Below, one piece after another: positions 46,047 to 57,243 of a stretch of 64,000 nucleotides of DNA. Location of the stretch: positions 18,660 to 82,659 of the forward strand of contig MZNV01001764.1 in assembly GCA_002081555.1 (NCBI GenBank). The letters are read 5' to 3'. The DNA is from Protostelium mycophagum. Lineage: Eukaryota; Evosea; Variosea; Protosteliida; Protosteliaceae. Both the position numbers and the translations under genes were made by a program. How positions within the stretch are numbered: position 1 is the stretch's first letter; each line of letters begins with the position of its first letter. The notes below the pieces were generated by a model. That model had not been told where the DNA came from and ran no database searches. It worked only from the letters and a program-made list of their open reading frames with translations.

Positions 46047-46723
46047 CATTCGTGAAGCTCCTTCTGCCGAACCTGAAACTGTGGCTGAGTGATATCACTC
46101 CCCACCAAATCAAAATAACCCTGGTTCTGCAAATCCTGCGGGCGAACGGACCCTTGGAAACACAGAAATAATTCTTTCCTTGTTTAGAACCGAAGACACC
46201 GACCCCAGCTGTTCTGCACATTACAACCTTTTCCTGGAAATCAAATTCCGCCCGTCACGGGAGTTATAAATCTGCCAGTTCTCTTTCCACATCTTTTGAA
46301 TTTTCGCGCAATATCTACAACAATACGTACAGCGACAGGAGTTGTAAATAAATGACTCGTTGTAGAACGGTTTGTAATCAGTCAAGACGTAAACATCAGC
46401 TTGTTCTATTTTTACGGCTTTGTCGGAACGACAAACTGCATGAGACAACAGAACTTTGATGTTTCCATTCAGTCGAACTAAATCTCACCGTAAAGAAGCC
46501 GTGCTGCACATGAAAAAGGACCTGGTCAATTTCAAATCAAAATCTGGCTACGGTACAAGTAAACTTTATAGAGCCGACTATTCTAGACAAAATAAAACAA
46601 TAAAAGTCTGTACAAATGTATTATTACATCTGTTAAAATTCCAGAGAAGAATTGGAGTCTTCAACCTCGAGAGGTCACCCAAAATTCTGCAGATCATCAG
46701 AAATGATCCACGATCAACACCTA
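46047..46723. other. Region with no clear gene
   Basis: An open frame at 46221-46448 on the minus strand is Cys-rich (CRCTYCCRYCAKI) and could be an exon, but no start, partner exon or family was found. A CGTTGTAG word occurs near 46363. Nothing else is supported. Confidence 0.3.
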
Positions 46724-47738
46724 TCATCTCACCTGCGTCCATCTATTATGCGGATAGTCCATGTAATTATCATCTCCGTTCGTGTTCATGCTGTGATACG
46801 GGTAGAAAGGTGATTGAAGAGGCATGGGTGGCCCCTGATTTAGAAGACTCGGCGGTAAGATTCTAGAATGTAGGTGGTGAAGCTGTGGGGTATACAGCTG
46901 TTGGCCTGGAATTTCTCTATACATCCGGCTTGGATTCAAATCATTTTGCATTTCCCTGATGCCAGGTGGAAGCTCTCTCATCATGTGCCCGTCATTGTGC
47001 GTAATGGTAGGTTCTCTGTGTTGTGGTGTGTCTAATCTAGAGTATGGTGATACATCTGCTCTGGGGTGCTGGGATACATCTGATCTGGGATTGATATTCG
47101 TGGGTTCTTTGTTGCTTTCTCGATGTTCTTCTCTTTCGGCTGTATTCGGGGTTGCTGGCGTCGTCAGTGATCTTAATGATGATGTAGAGACGTACGCTGT
47201 GAAGAAGAGTTCTCAGGATGGAAATGAAAATCACCCTGTTTATCTCCATTTAAACATGATTGGATCCACGATTTACCCTCTGTCTTATTGATGAGAGGCT
47301 GTAGTTTTGGTGTCGCAAAAGTATAAACATTGCCCGTTTCAGAAGCTATCACCAGCAGGACTTGTGTCCCAGTTAATGTGCTTAGCTCAAACGCCTTACG
47401 ATGATCAGTGTGGCAGGTTCATTCCATTTTTTTTACCTTCTTCATCAGCCCTTGCTTTCTTTTACTGAATGTCACGTGTCGTCTGCTTTTGTTTTCGATG
47501 AATTCAATGTTGATCTTTTTCTTTCCGCCCTTTTTCGTTTGCACTGCCAACGATTCTCCCTCATTAATGAATGTTGACCCGAAACCATTCTCCTCGTCCG
47601 GAGTCTGATTTCATCATGATCCAAAACAACGGATGTCCTCACCTCTTCATTTTGTTCATTACAAACATCGTCCTCGTCTTCGTCGTCCCTCTCTATTCTC
47701 GCTCTCTTGTGACCGTTTGCGTCGCTTTTGGCATACAT
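46724..47738 (-). CDS. SRF-type MADS-box transcription factor
   Basis: A DNA-binding factor of the SRF/MEF2-like (type I, SRF) MADS group, which binds CArG boxes as dimers. The start gives MYAKSDANGHKRARIERDD, followed by an acidic leader and, after an intron, GGKKKINIEFIENKSRRHVT. The MADS box continues FSKRKQGLMKKAFELSTLTG and TQVLLVIASETGNVYTFATP. The following GKSWIQSCLN mirrors the SRF GKALIQTCLN. The intron in the box falls after LMKK. The C-terminal part is Pro/His/Met-rich (REIPGQQLYTPQLHHLH), ending DYPHNRWTQVR at 46724. The box is SRF-like and not the plant MIKC type. Confidence 0.92.
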
Positions 47739-47915
47739 TCCGGCTGATGTCTTGTCTTCAGCTTGAAAAATGATAAATTTCAGCTTAAAGTCTCGTTGTA
47801 GTTACATACGTAAAAGCAACGATCAAGCGGATTCTCGGATTGATCTGGAACATCTCTTTAAGAGGCATCCTCTCGTTCAAAACATATTTTAAAGACAATC
47901 TTAACACCAACCAAA

Positions 47916-49710
47916 ATGTCCAAGCGCAACGAAGATTCTATGGAGGTCGATGAGGATGATGCCAACGACATCTTCACCAGCAAGATCGCCTACACAAGAT
48001 ACACAAGCGCTGCTGCTATCGCCAACAGTGAGTAACCTGTTCATAATTACTCTTCTGTGCTGACGCTGTTGTTTGAACTGTTATTATGTGATGTGATTTT
48101 TGATGTGATCAGAGGTGATCGCCGAGGTTGTCAAACTTTGCCTCCCTGGTAAGGTGATCGCTGAGATCACCTCCGCTGGTGACAAGCTCATCGAAGACCA
48201 CCTTAAGGTCGCTGTTGGAAAGAACAAGGTATGGACGTGTTTTTCAAATGTCCATTTCTTCCATGTATTGGATCGAGATCTTTTCTGATTTCTTCAGAAC
48301 ATGGATTCAGGCGTTGCCTTCCCCACTTGTGTTTCAGTCAACAACTGTTTTGGACACTTTTCTCCTCTTAACGCCGACACAACCACCTTGAAGGAGGGAG
48401 ATCTTGTCAAGATGTAAGTTTTTCTTCCTTATCCTTTCAATGTCATTTTCATCACATCTGACTCTGATCAGTGATCTTGGACTTCACCTCGACGGTTACA
48501 TCGCCCAAGTCGCCCACACCTTAGAGGTTACAAGCCAAGGTGCTGCTGCTCCCGCCGTCACAGGCAGAAAGGCCGACGCCATCGTCGCAGCTTACTACGC
48601 CTCTGAAGCCGCACACCGCCTCATCAAGCCCGGAAACAAGGTACATGCATCACAATATCCACAAAATGTCTTGTTTTTTGCGATTTACAACATCATAAGA
48701 CCCCGTTTTTCTGCCTCTATAAATATTGTTGGTATAATCTACACACTAATGCCCGGTCGCAACCTCTTTCATTCAAAAACCTTCAAAAATACAATTAAGA
48801 GAATCAAGATAATTCAGAGTTGTTACTAACCAGAAATAGAACACCGATGTCACCGAGGCCATCGCCAAGATCGCCAAAATTTTCAACGTCAACCCCGCTG
48901 AGGGAGTCCTCTCTCACCAACTCAAGAGATTCGTCATCGACGGAAACAATGTCATCATCAACAAGGCTACTCTTGACCAGAAGCCCGAAGAATTCACTTT
49001 TGAGGAGGGACAGGTGATTTTTTTTGGTTTAGCAAATTCGCGGAAAATTTGTGTACATGTGCCAAACTTTAGGATACGGTGAATTAAAATTTTCTGGTGG
49101 TAAAATACCGCGAATTATAAATATTTGATTTTCAAAAGTCCAAAATCCCCAAAACCGACATCCCCAGGTCTACGCCGTCGACATCGTCATGAGCACCGGT
49201 GAAGGTAAAGGAAAGGAGATCGACAGCAAGACCACCGTCTTCAAGCGCGCTGTCGACCAGACCTACTCCCTCAAGATGGCCGCCTCCCGCTACCTCTTAA
49301 ACGAGGTTAACAAGAAGTCCCCCACCTTTCCCTTCACCATTGCTTCTATCCCAGAGCAGAGTAAGGCCAAGATGGGAGTCACAGAGCTCGTGAAGCACGG
49401 CCTCATCGTCCCTTACCCCGTCCTTTTCGAGAAGACCGGAGAGGTGATTTTTTTGGCTCGTTGTAGACGGCGATATCGAGATTTCCGGGAAATTTCGGCT
49501 GAAATTTGACAGTACGTCGCCCAAGTGAAGTTTGTGGTGGCCATTTTGAAGTCAGGCACAAACAAACTGACCGGACACCCCCTCCCCCTGGTCACATCTG
49601 AGTACAAGATCGAGGATCCAGAGCTCCAGCAACTGCTGGCGCAGCCCACATCCAAGAAGGATAAGAAGAAGGCAACTGCAGAGGCACCCGCACAAGCCAT
49701 GGAGCAATAA
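47916..49710 (+). CDS. PA2G4: PA2G4/EBP1-like protein
   Basis: A proliferation-associated protein with an inactive methionine-aminopeptidase fold; it binds ribosomes and RNA. The start gives [15 protein letters not shown]. Family blocks are [99 protein letters not shown] and [14 protein letters not shown]. The C-terminus is Lys-rich, ending APAQAMEQ. The intron at 49444-49512 holds both intron words. Codon bias is C/G-ending as in RPL5. Confidence 0.95.
49444..49512 (+). repeat. Composite intron carrying both recurrent words
   Basis: This 69-nt PA2G4 intron holds GGCTCGTTGTAGA near its 5' end, followed by GGGAAATTTCGGCTGAAATTTGACAG-type tandem palindromes at its 3' splice site. It is the clearest composite example of the intron family in the window. 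Confidence 0.6.
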
Positions 49711-49892
49711 AAGGATCGATGTCGTTTTTCTATTTGCCGCGGCTGTTGTCTTTGTTTTCCAAGGAACATTGCTTGGTATTCCCTGGCAGCTCTAGTGACA
49801 TTAAGGAAGACCAGTTTCAATTACGCGATTGATGAGATCAACAGAACATCTGATACACGTGTGTCGCCCACCACTGTCTTTTGATTTATTGG

Positions 49893-50329
49893 CTATTTTG
49901 TATGCGGCAAACCAGGGCAAGTGATGATGTCATCCCTCATGCATTGTAATTGAGATGATATCGTGTCAAGATGTGTCTGCAGATGTAAGAATGACGTCAC
50001 AACACGTGTACACTTACTACAAAGGGTCTTCTGTTCAACAGGTCGATTACCACCGCGTAAGGGCTGAGTTTTTTCATCTTGAAAAAACCAGATTGGCCAT
50101 CTGCTCCCACCTGATTCTTCTTGGAATATTCTTTGATCGTGGTGGGATGAGCATCTACAACTGTCTTTGTGATGTCGTTGACTGTGGTGATGCACTTTGT
50201 CATATTTCCAAATATCTAAATCTAATGAGAAAGGTCGTATTGTGTTCAATCTGACCATTCGCTGTGGCAAACCATGGCATCTGAGAGACATCAGTGTTGA
50301 AGATGATGTGACCAGTAATTACCTTCCAT
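49893..50329 (-). CDS. Unrecognised small protein
   Basis: I do not recognise it. The best minus frame reads MTKCITTVNDITKTVVDAHP, TIKEYSKKNQVGADGQSGFF and KLSPYAVVIDLLNRRPF, then after a GTAAGT donor THLDTISSQLQCMRDDI, ending at 49893. The 5' exon joins are unclear (a start near 50329 is possible). No domain was seen. The palindrome TTTGGCGCCAAA lies at 50385-50396, upstream. Confidence 0.4.
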
Positions 50330-50384
50330 CAACACTTGCAGGGATTCTTCCTATGCCAGTTTTTAGCAACCTGAGAAGAGTCAG

Positions 50385-50396
50385 TTTGGCGCCAAA
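50385..50396. promoter_or_regulatory. E2F-like palindrome TTTGGCGCCAAA
   Basis: A perfect 12-bp palindrome upstream of the small minus-strand gene, matching the E2F/DP site type. Function is inferred only. Confidence 0.3.
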
Positions 50397-50649
50397 AAAA
50401 ACACAGTTTGAATGAACAATATGCTTTTCACTTGCGAATTATCCTCGAGGAAAGGTCGGAATACCATTTTTACAATCAAATCACGTTGATAACCACAGAC
50501 TTGACACGGTTTGCAACCGAGAAAAGATGTTCTCTCCAAACCTGTACAATTCTATCTGCTGATGCAGAATGCATTCCATCCTAATCAAGTATTTGTCTTT
50601 TGGGTTTTGTCCGAGTTGGGACAAGATCTACACTACTCAGAGACATCCT

Positions 50650-51080
50650 CTAAAACGCAGGAAGATGGTCATGAATTGCTCTCACGTCTTTCCACCTAAG
50701 TTTGGCACGGCAATGTAATTCGTCACCCTCTTGGACTGATGTGTATAGTTTAAAATCAGCTTTTTGCCAATCATTCAACTCTTTGATGTCCACCCCCTTC
50801 ACCGTGAGAATGAAAGTGGCACTCGCCCATTTGCCTCTTTTAATGCAAGAGATTAAAGTGTCTAAGCCGTTATCGAGCCACACAATATGATCGATCAAGT
50901 CTCGCCACTCTTGACAGACCTCTTTAGGTGAGATATCACGCGATAATTGACACTCATCACCTGTCTCACGACTGCCCAAGCCCTCCACGATACATATTCT
51001 TTGGTGATTTTGGAATCCAGCGTGGTGACGACAACACATTTCAAGATATATTCACTGACATCTAAAGGGAGGTCGTGCAT
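50650..51080 (-). CDS. Small F-box-like protein
   Basis: The start at 51080 gives MHDLPLDVSEYILKCVVVTT, an F-box-like opening. An AG|GT...AG|GT intron joins AWAVVRQ to VCQEWRDLIDHIVWLDNG, completing the F-box pattern (V..VC..W..L). The rest, KGVDIKELNDWQKADFKLY and ending IHDHLPAF, shows no repeat domain. The protein is only about 130 residues, short for an F-box substrate adaptor. Likely an SKP1-binding protein; moderate confidence. Confidence 0.6.
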
Positions 51081-51705
51081 GAGCTCGTCTTCTTTATGTG
51101 TGTGTTGTGGAATTGAGGCATTTGCAACACACGAAAAATCGGAAATTGACTTGGGTGAACCTTGTCAAGATTTTTGGAAAAGACAGGATCCCAAAGCCCT
51201 TTTATCCAAATAAAAGTAATACCGATGGCACCTCTTCTGAACATCTCTATAACTTGTAATTATACCATGTGAAAGCTGAGACCAGCTGTATATTTAGCAG
51301 TGAACATTCGATTTATTTATTTTATTTGTCTCAGAAACGAACAGAAAAAATCTTGAGACTGTGCCTCTTAAAAGCGATTGCTAATTTATGTATGTATCAT
51401 ATGACATGAATTGTGATCAGCCTCCCCATGTTGTGCTTGTGTGACCAACTTTGAAATATATGATGTTAATTTTGAATATTTAGGTTGCTATTTGTTCAAC
51501 ATTTGTTTCTGAGACTGCATTTACGTATATTTTAGGTGAGATGGGACACCTGTCAAGACACCCGCACCCGAAACCCGCTGCCATAAACCAAGGTACAGCG
51601 ATGGATTCTCGCGTTTATAGACGCAGCCCTTCGCGCTAAGCATTTCTGACACTTTTTCAAGAGGGAAAAATCTTGGCTCAAAAACGAAGGGTCGCACCAT
51701 CGATC
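51081..51705. other. Intergenic region
   Basis: About 600 bp with no supported gene between divergent starts. A TTGGCTCAA string lies about 30 bp upstream of the START-domain gene. Confidence 0.4.
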
Positions 51706-53640
51706 ATGAGAAGCAGTATGGAACAACAAAAATTCAGTGATCGCTGTATAGAGGTATGTTTGATTTTGAGAAAGCGCTGAGATGAGGCAGTCACTGAAAG
51801 AAGGCGACTTTTCTGTCGTTTCAGAGATGTTGTCGCGAGTGCCGAACAAGCATTGGGACTCATTAGCTGAGTCTGTGTCTAATCTATGCGAAGAGATCGA
51901 TCCTCTCGGATTGACTGTCTGGGCCCATTCTTTGACAAGTAAGCGTCATATTGATGTGATTTTCGCCGATGATGATTGCAGGAAAGAAGCGGGAGGCGAG
52001 TGGATCGTCTCACTTTGCGGCTCTGTGTTTGACAAAACACTTTGCCGGAGTGACCCTGAATAAGTATTTTGGATTGGTCATCAATCCTGCATATCAACGT
52101 GCGAAACAAGTGTACACCGGCATTGGGGTGAACATTCAACGTCTAAGCAGCGAGTACGAGTATCATTCTGAAATGTGCAGACGGAGCAAGAAAAGAAGAA
52201 TCAGGCGGTTTGTGATGTCATCAGCGCATTTTTCCAATCCTTCACGGAACATCTCGAAGACACACCAGCGTGAGCCTCTTTAATATTTCCTCCGAAGGAT
52301 CTCACCTTAACAGTCAGTTGAGAGGGTTGGCACAGATCGAGTACGAAGAACAGAAGCGAGGTGACGAGATCGTCTGCCCATCTTGGTGTCATTTCATCAC
52401 CGACATCATCCTCCCATTTCTTTCGCAGCCACATAAGATCGGTATAGAAGGTGGGTGAACTGTCCGTAAAATGATTGATCGTTGTAGATGAGATACCTGT
52501 CAAACTACAAAAGCTTTTGGATGACGCCTCAACGACAGCTCTGCGAATTGTAGATATCAAGAATCGCCCACAGCCCCCGCCATTCGGTCCTGTTCTACTG
52601 CAGCTTGCCCAAAACCTCGCAAAGGCAGAGGCAGAGTACTTCAACAGAGAGGATGTGGACTTGTTGCTGAAGGCCTGGCGTTCTTCGGTGCGTTGTAGAC
52701 GTAATGTCGACATGAGATATCGTCCAAGATATCATAACCTGACTGTCCTCAGTACAGCCCAAACGCAAAAAACGTCAAAGAATATTCTCGGAGCATTAAA
52801 AAGCTCCTGGAGGGCAATACTAACAATAATTATGATATCTCTTCACCACCTACAGAGGTGGGTCATGACGTCATTTTTCATTCGGTGACATGATGGTGTG
52901 ACACCTACAGGATGAAGTTTCGGTCTCTGAATTTGTGGCGAAAGTTAATGATAAAGGGTGGAGAGTTGTAAAACAGGTCGACGGATTCACCGTATCTTGG
53001 AACCGGTGGAAGGTCTACACAATTGTAGATCGTCGATTTTCCTCACATTTTACAGGGCACAGCTACCAAAGTGGAGACCGAAGTGGAGGGGGATTTGGAG
53101 ACTCTGACACGACACATCATGGATGAGTACTTCGCCGGATCTGTCACCACAGTGAGTGTCACGTGACGAATGGTGACGTCATCTGACTGGTCAGGACGTG
53201 CATTTGGAAAAGCAGGGGGAAAATGTTGTGATCACACAATTCTGCTTCGATTTGCCCTGGCCTTTTGCTCCGCGCTTCTTTGCAATTGAAATGCGTGCGC
53301 ATTTCGAGCAAAATGAGGCTTTTTTGCTTCTAACAGGCGATAACAGTAAGCCCCCACCAGTCCACCACCAAGCTGCCACAGTGTATTGTGAGTGACGTCA
53401 TCACGATTCTGTACATCAAGATGACGTGGCTTAGTGAGTGGTGTACACTTGAAGAAGATGGAGGATGGGAAGATCAAAATCGATTTCATCTCGCACAACA
53501 ACTTGAGAGGAAACATACCACAGTGGGTACGTCTATACGGGAGTGCATCAAGATGATGACCGTTGTAGGTGATGTCTAATCTGAGACAGAACATGGCAGA
53601 TGAGTCTACACAAATCATCAAGCGTTCGTGTGGAAAATAA
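51706..53640 (+). CDS. START-domain lipid-binding-like protein
   Basis: The start gives MRSSMEQQKFSDRC. The N-terminal half is helical (SLKEGDFSVVSEMLSRVP, SHFAALCLTKHFAGVTLNKY, CHFITDIILPFLSQP, LLQLAQNLAKAEAEYF) and resembles no family I can name with certainty. The C-terminal half is START-like: EFVAKVNDKGWRVVKQVDGF, GTATKVETEVEGDLETL, then FCFDLPWPFAPRFFA and KIKIDFISHNNLRGNIPQW, ending SCGK at 53638-53640. The GNIPQW tail is typical of START domains, which bind lipids in a deep cavity. One intron forms a hairpin at 53014-53029, and several end in CGTTGTAG. One join near 52265-52300 is unresolved. Confidence 0.65.
53014..53029 (+). repeat. Intronic hairpin TCTACA-CAAT-TGTAGA
   Basis: A 6-bp perfect inverted repeat at the 5' end of an intron in the START-domain gene, made of the recurrent intron word and its complement. 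Confidence 0.6.
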
Positions 53641-53748
53641 ATGTAAAATACAACCCGTTAGAAGATGACTCCATCACATCCGAAACATATCAAATCATCA
53701 ATCGTTTGATGCATGATATGAACATGTAGAAACCCTTCATCCTTTATT

Positions 53749-55550
53749 TCACACAGCGGAAGGATTGGAGCTTATGTCTACAGTGGAAGTCAGATCGTTC
53801 TTTTCGGTCATCTCTTCATGTTTCATGGTACTCTCGTACTTTTGCCTCTCCGTATCGTCATTATCATCAAACTTTCGCATTCTGCCATTTTCAGAATCAT
53901 ATGATTGTCTAATCATGATAAAGTCACGTGACTCACGTATAGAACTTCTTCTCAGGGAGGATGTACAACGCCAATATATCTACGATAGTTGTGGCAGCCC
54001 CGACGAGTACAGCTCCTCCAATTATAGCCGACAAAAGCGCGGGAAAACTGAATACTCCGATGGTTCCGGTCTGTACAAAACCCACCATGATCCCATACTG
54101 AGACACCACTGATATCTTAGTATCAGGCAAGTACAGGGCCGTGTCGACACCCTTGATCAATCTGGCCGTGATCCTGTCGACATTTTAGAGGAGGGGGGGA
54201 TCACGTCACTCACTTGTACTCGAATTTGGTGGAGTCAGAAAGACTGCTGGAGTAGTCCAGTAGAACCATGATCTGTACACCTTCATATCGGTATGACCCA
54301 CCGTTGGGAATACCAGACGCGACTACAACGCGTCATTATTGTGTTTTTATTTTTTTTCTGACAAAGCGAACACTCACCATCTAAAGAATCTATTCCGGCC
54401 AGATGAAGTAGATCTCCGATCGTGATGATGTCACCAGATCTGCCAGTTGTGGGAGAGATGTACTTCTTGGCTTTTTCGTCCCAGAATCCACCGGTCATGT
54501 CAGCGTTTCTTCCAGAGAAGCCGCTGCTCTTTCCAAAAACGGTGTGTTCGAGGTACAACTGTAGATCTCAGTTTTCAAGTTGAAAAGAGTTGTAGATGGT
54601 CGAAAATAAGAGTACGTACTGTGTAGTTCTCAATACCAGCGGTGTAGTACCTGATAACGTCAATTCTGTCGTTAAGTAACCGTAAACTTTCGCGTTAACA
54701 TAGGTACCAGCTCGAGGCGGTAAGATCACGCGGAGATGCACGGTAATAACCGCTCACCTGACTGTCGTACCGAGACTAGTGTTTGCGGCCTGGGCGTCGG
54801 TGATGATGCAATCGGGTGAGGTGTTGATTCCACAATCTGATGCGGCATTCATCGTGTGGTTCTGAAGGGAATGAGCCATCTACAACAGTGTAGATGAGAA
54901 TGACTACCTTTGTTCGAGTGATGAGTTGGAAGGGGTTGCTCAGACCATCAGGGTACCTGAAGAGTGATCAGAGACAAAGATCGATCTATATTCTGATGAA
55001 ATGCGGCTATGTTTGGGGCGGCTCTGCCACAGACACACTATCATTTTGCATTGTGCATTGCGATCAGCACAAAAGAGATGAAGAGGCTCACTGGACATTG
55101 TTTCCGGAATAGTAAATGCAGGGAAGATTGCTGAACCCATTCAATTCGGTTTGGGCCTCCAAACAATATGGATAATTGTTTGAAGTCTGAAGAGGAGCGC
55201 TCTAAGATGATCAGTCAAGCTTGGAATCACAGAAGATACTACAGCCGGGGGGGTTCCGACACTGGTTCTAATGTTACCAACTGGTACATCTTTCTGAAGA
55301 TAACCTTGATTCCACCATACTGCATAGACTATGATGGATTAGGAAGAACTTCACAAACACTCACTCACTGAAGACGTAGATGATGATGCCAATCATAAAG
55401 CCATAATGCAAGGCACCTAATCTCCAATCGTGGATCTTGCATATCTTCACAGTGGAATACCTGCATTCTATAAACATTTCCCTCTCAGAGGTGTTGGGCT
55501 CACTCCAATTTGTTGTCCCAGAACTTTCTTGTCTTAATCTGGCCCAGCAT
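53749..55550 (-). CDS. P2X-type ligand-gated channel
   Basis: A trimeric cation channel of the P2X (ATP-gated) family with two membrane segments. The first exon is MLGQIKTRKFWDNKLE. After an intron comes YSTVKICKIHDWRLGALHYG, the family N-terminus, leading into TM1 (FMIGIIIYVF). The ectodomain has several Cys (PYCLEAQTELNGFSNLPCIYY, SDCGINTSPDCIITDA). It then carries the block IITIGDLLHLAGIDSL with YRYEGVQIMVLLDYS, and TM2 is FPALLSAIIGGAVLVGAATTIVDILAL. After TM2 comes EKKFYTMRKFDD, which resembles the YxTxK trafficking motif. The C-terminus ends SSNPSAV at 53749. The ATP-binding lysines were not confidently placed. An intron at 54853-54900 forms a hairpin. Confidence 0.85.
54878..54895 (-). 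repeat. Intronic hairpin ATCTACA-CTGT-TGTAGAT
   Basis: A perfect 7-bp inverted repeat within a P2X intron, built from the recurrent TTGTAGAT word and its complement. Confidence 0.6.
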
Positions 55551-56150
55551 TGTCGAAAAATGTTTGAGGTATCAATGATGCCAAACGGGCTTCTCCTTTC
55601 TCAGGTGTCCGACCGCTCACGTGATACGCTAACTGACAGATCTTCAGCTTGAAAGTTGGGGTATTTCCGGACGGCTTCTTGAAGTGCGATCTCTGAAGAG
55701 GTTTTGAAACCTCTCAAACGAATTGAATACAGAACGAAGCACATCTTTAGACGAGCCAAAATGGCTTAGAAGACTTTCATTGTGACTCTCTCTTTATTTT
55801 CTTATGCAACACTTGCTGATCGTCCACATCGAGGATGTCTTCCGAAGCAACAGATGAACGTGCGATGACCGGCTTTGCCGTCCTTTTTTTCAAGTCTTGG
55901 CACCAGGCATGTGAGTCTCCTCTTGTTAGTTTTTCAAATCGATGCAGCCCTCACAATGGCACATGACTGTTTCATTTTACCACTGTAACACTCTTTTATT
56001 CTTCCTGGAAGGTGATTGGGCGTGGTCGACATGCATGTTGATTGCATGTTGGTGCTGATGTCGTGTTGTGAAATATTTTGTGGCGGTAAATTTTCTTTTG
56101 GTTTGCCCTGGAGGACATCACATCGAAAGGTGCATCCTTTTCTAGCGGAC
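55551..56150. other. Divergent intergenic region with spliced-leader-like word
   Basis: No supported gene between P2X and CAF1. The minus-strand string AGCCATTTTGGCTC at 55753-55766 equals the core of the dinoflagellate spliced leader as I recall it. Confidence 0.4.
55753..55766 (-). other. Spliced-leader-like core AGCCATTTTGGCTC
   Basis: Fourteen bases match the middle of the dinoflagellate spliced leader (CCGTAGCCATTTTGGCTCAAG in memory). The flanks differ (TCTA before, GTCT after), so it is not an intact leader. It lies about 200 bp upstream of the P2X start on the same strand. Confidence 0.3.
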
Positions 56151-57200
56151 ATGAACGGCGGTCTACTAGATAGATACCATAATCCTTCGAGTTCTGATGG
56201 GGTGGATATAGTCGATGTTTGGGCAGATAATCTGGCGGTAGAAATGGAAAAGATCAGGCAGATCGTTGATGACTATCCATACATTGCTATGGCGAGTTCT
56301 TGATACTTTAAGAATATTTAACTCTTAGAGATCTCGATTTTGTATGAAGATCTCATGGCCTTAGGATACAGAATTTCCAGGAGTAGTGGCTCGGCCAATA
56401 GGGTCTTTTACCAGTTCGGCAGATTACCATTATCAAACTCTTCGGTGTAATGTGGATCTCTTAAAGATTATTCAGTTGGGTCTGACATTCTCTGATGAAA
56501 ACGGCAATTTTCCTCCAACAACTTGCACTTGGCAATTTAATTTCAAATTCAACCTCAGGTAGCCTCTATGGATTTCTCATATTCACTAAATAACGTCCAT
56601 TTTTACAAAAATGTCTGAATGTTTTATGTAGCGAGGACATGTATGCCCAAGACAGTATCGATCTACTAATTCGATCTGGTATCGACTTCAATAAGAATGA
56701 AGAGTATGGGATAGACGTTATGGACTTCGGAGAGCTGCTCATGTCTTCCGGTGTCGTTTTGAACGATCATGTGAAATGGATCTCTTTTCACAGCGGTTAC
56801 GACTTTGGGTACATTCTGAAAGTTCTCACATGCAAGCCTCTTCCATCTGAAGAATCAGAGTTCTTCACCACAGTGCAGACATATTTTCCTTGTATATACG
56901 ACATCAAATTCTTAATGAAGTCTTGTAAGAACCTCAAGGGGGGTCTAAATGATCTGGCAGAGGATTTAAATGTGAGCCATCATAATCCCATATCGTCACA
57001 TTATAACACGAACACAGGTTGAGAGGATCGGACCACAGCACCAAGCCGGTAGCGACAGTCTGCTGACGTGTAACACTTTTTTCAAGATGAGATCTCTCTT
57101 CTTTGAGAACTCGATCGACGATTCAAAGTACTTGGGTGTGCTCTACGGTCTCTCGGACACATCCAACCACAACACACAACACCATATAAACGATAAATAA
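56151..57200 (+). CDS. CNOT7: CAF1/POP2 (CNOT7-like) deadenylase
   Basis: The DEDD-family 3' exonuclease of the CCR4-NOT complex that shortens mRNA poly(A) tails. The start gives [20 protein letters not shown]. The first catalytic motif DTEFPG is split by an intron at 56292-56364 that reads GC-AG. Then come [62 protein letters not shown] (third catalytic D), [20 protein letters not shown], and [15 protein letters not shown] with its catalytic Asp. The end is [11 protein letters not shown]...INDK with TAA at 57198-57200. All DEDD residues are visible, so it should be active. Confidence 0.95.
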
Positions 57201-57243
57201 CAATTGTTCTTCATGTTAACAGGCTCATGTCTATATCATCGCT

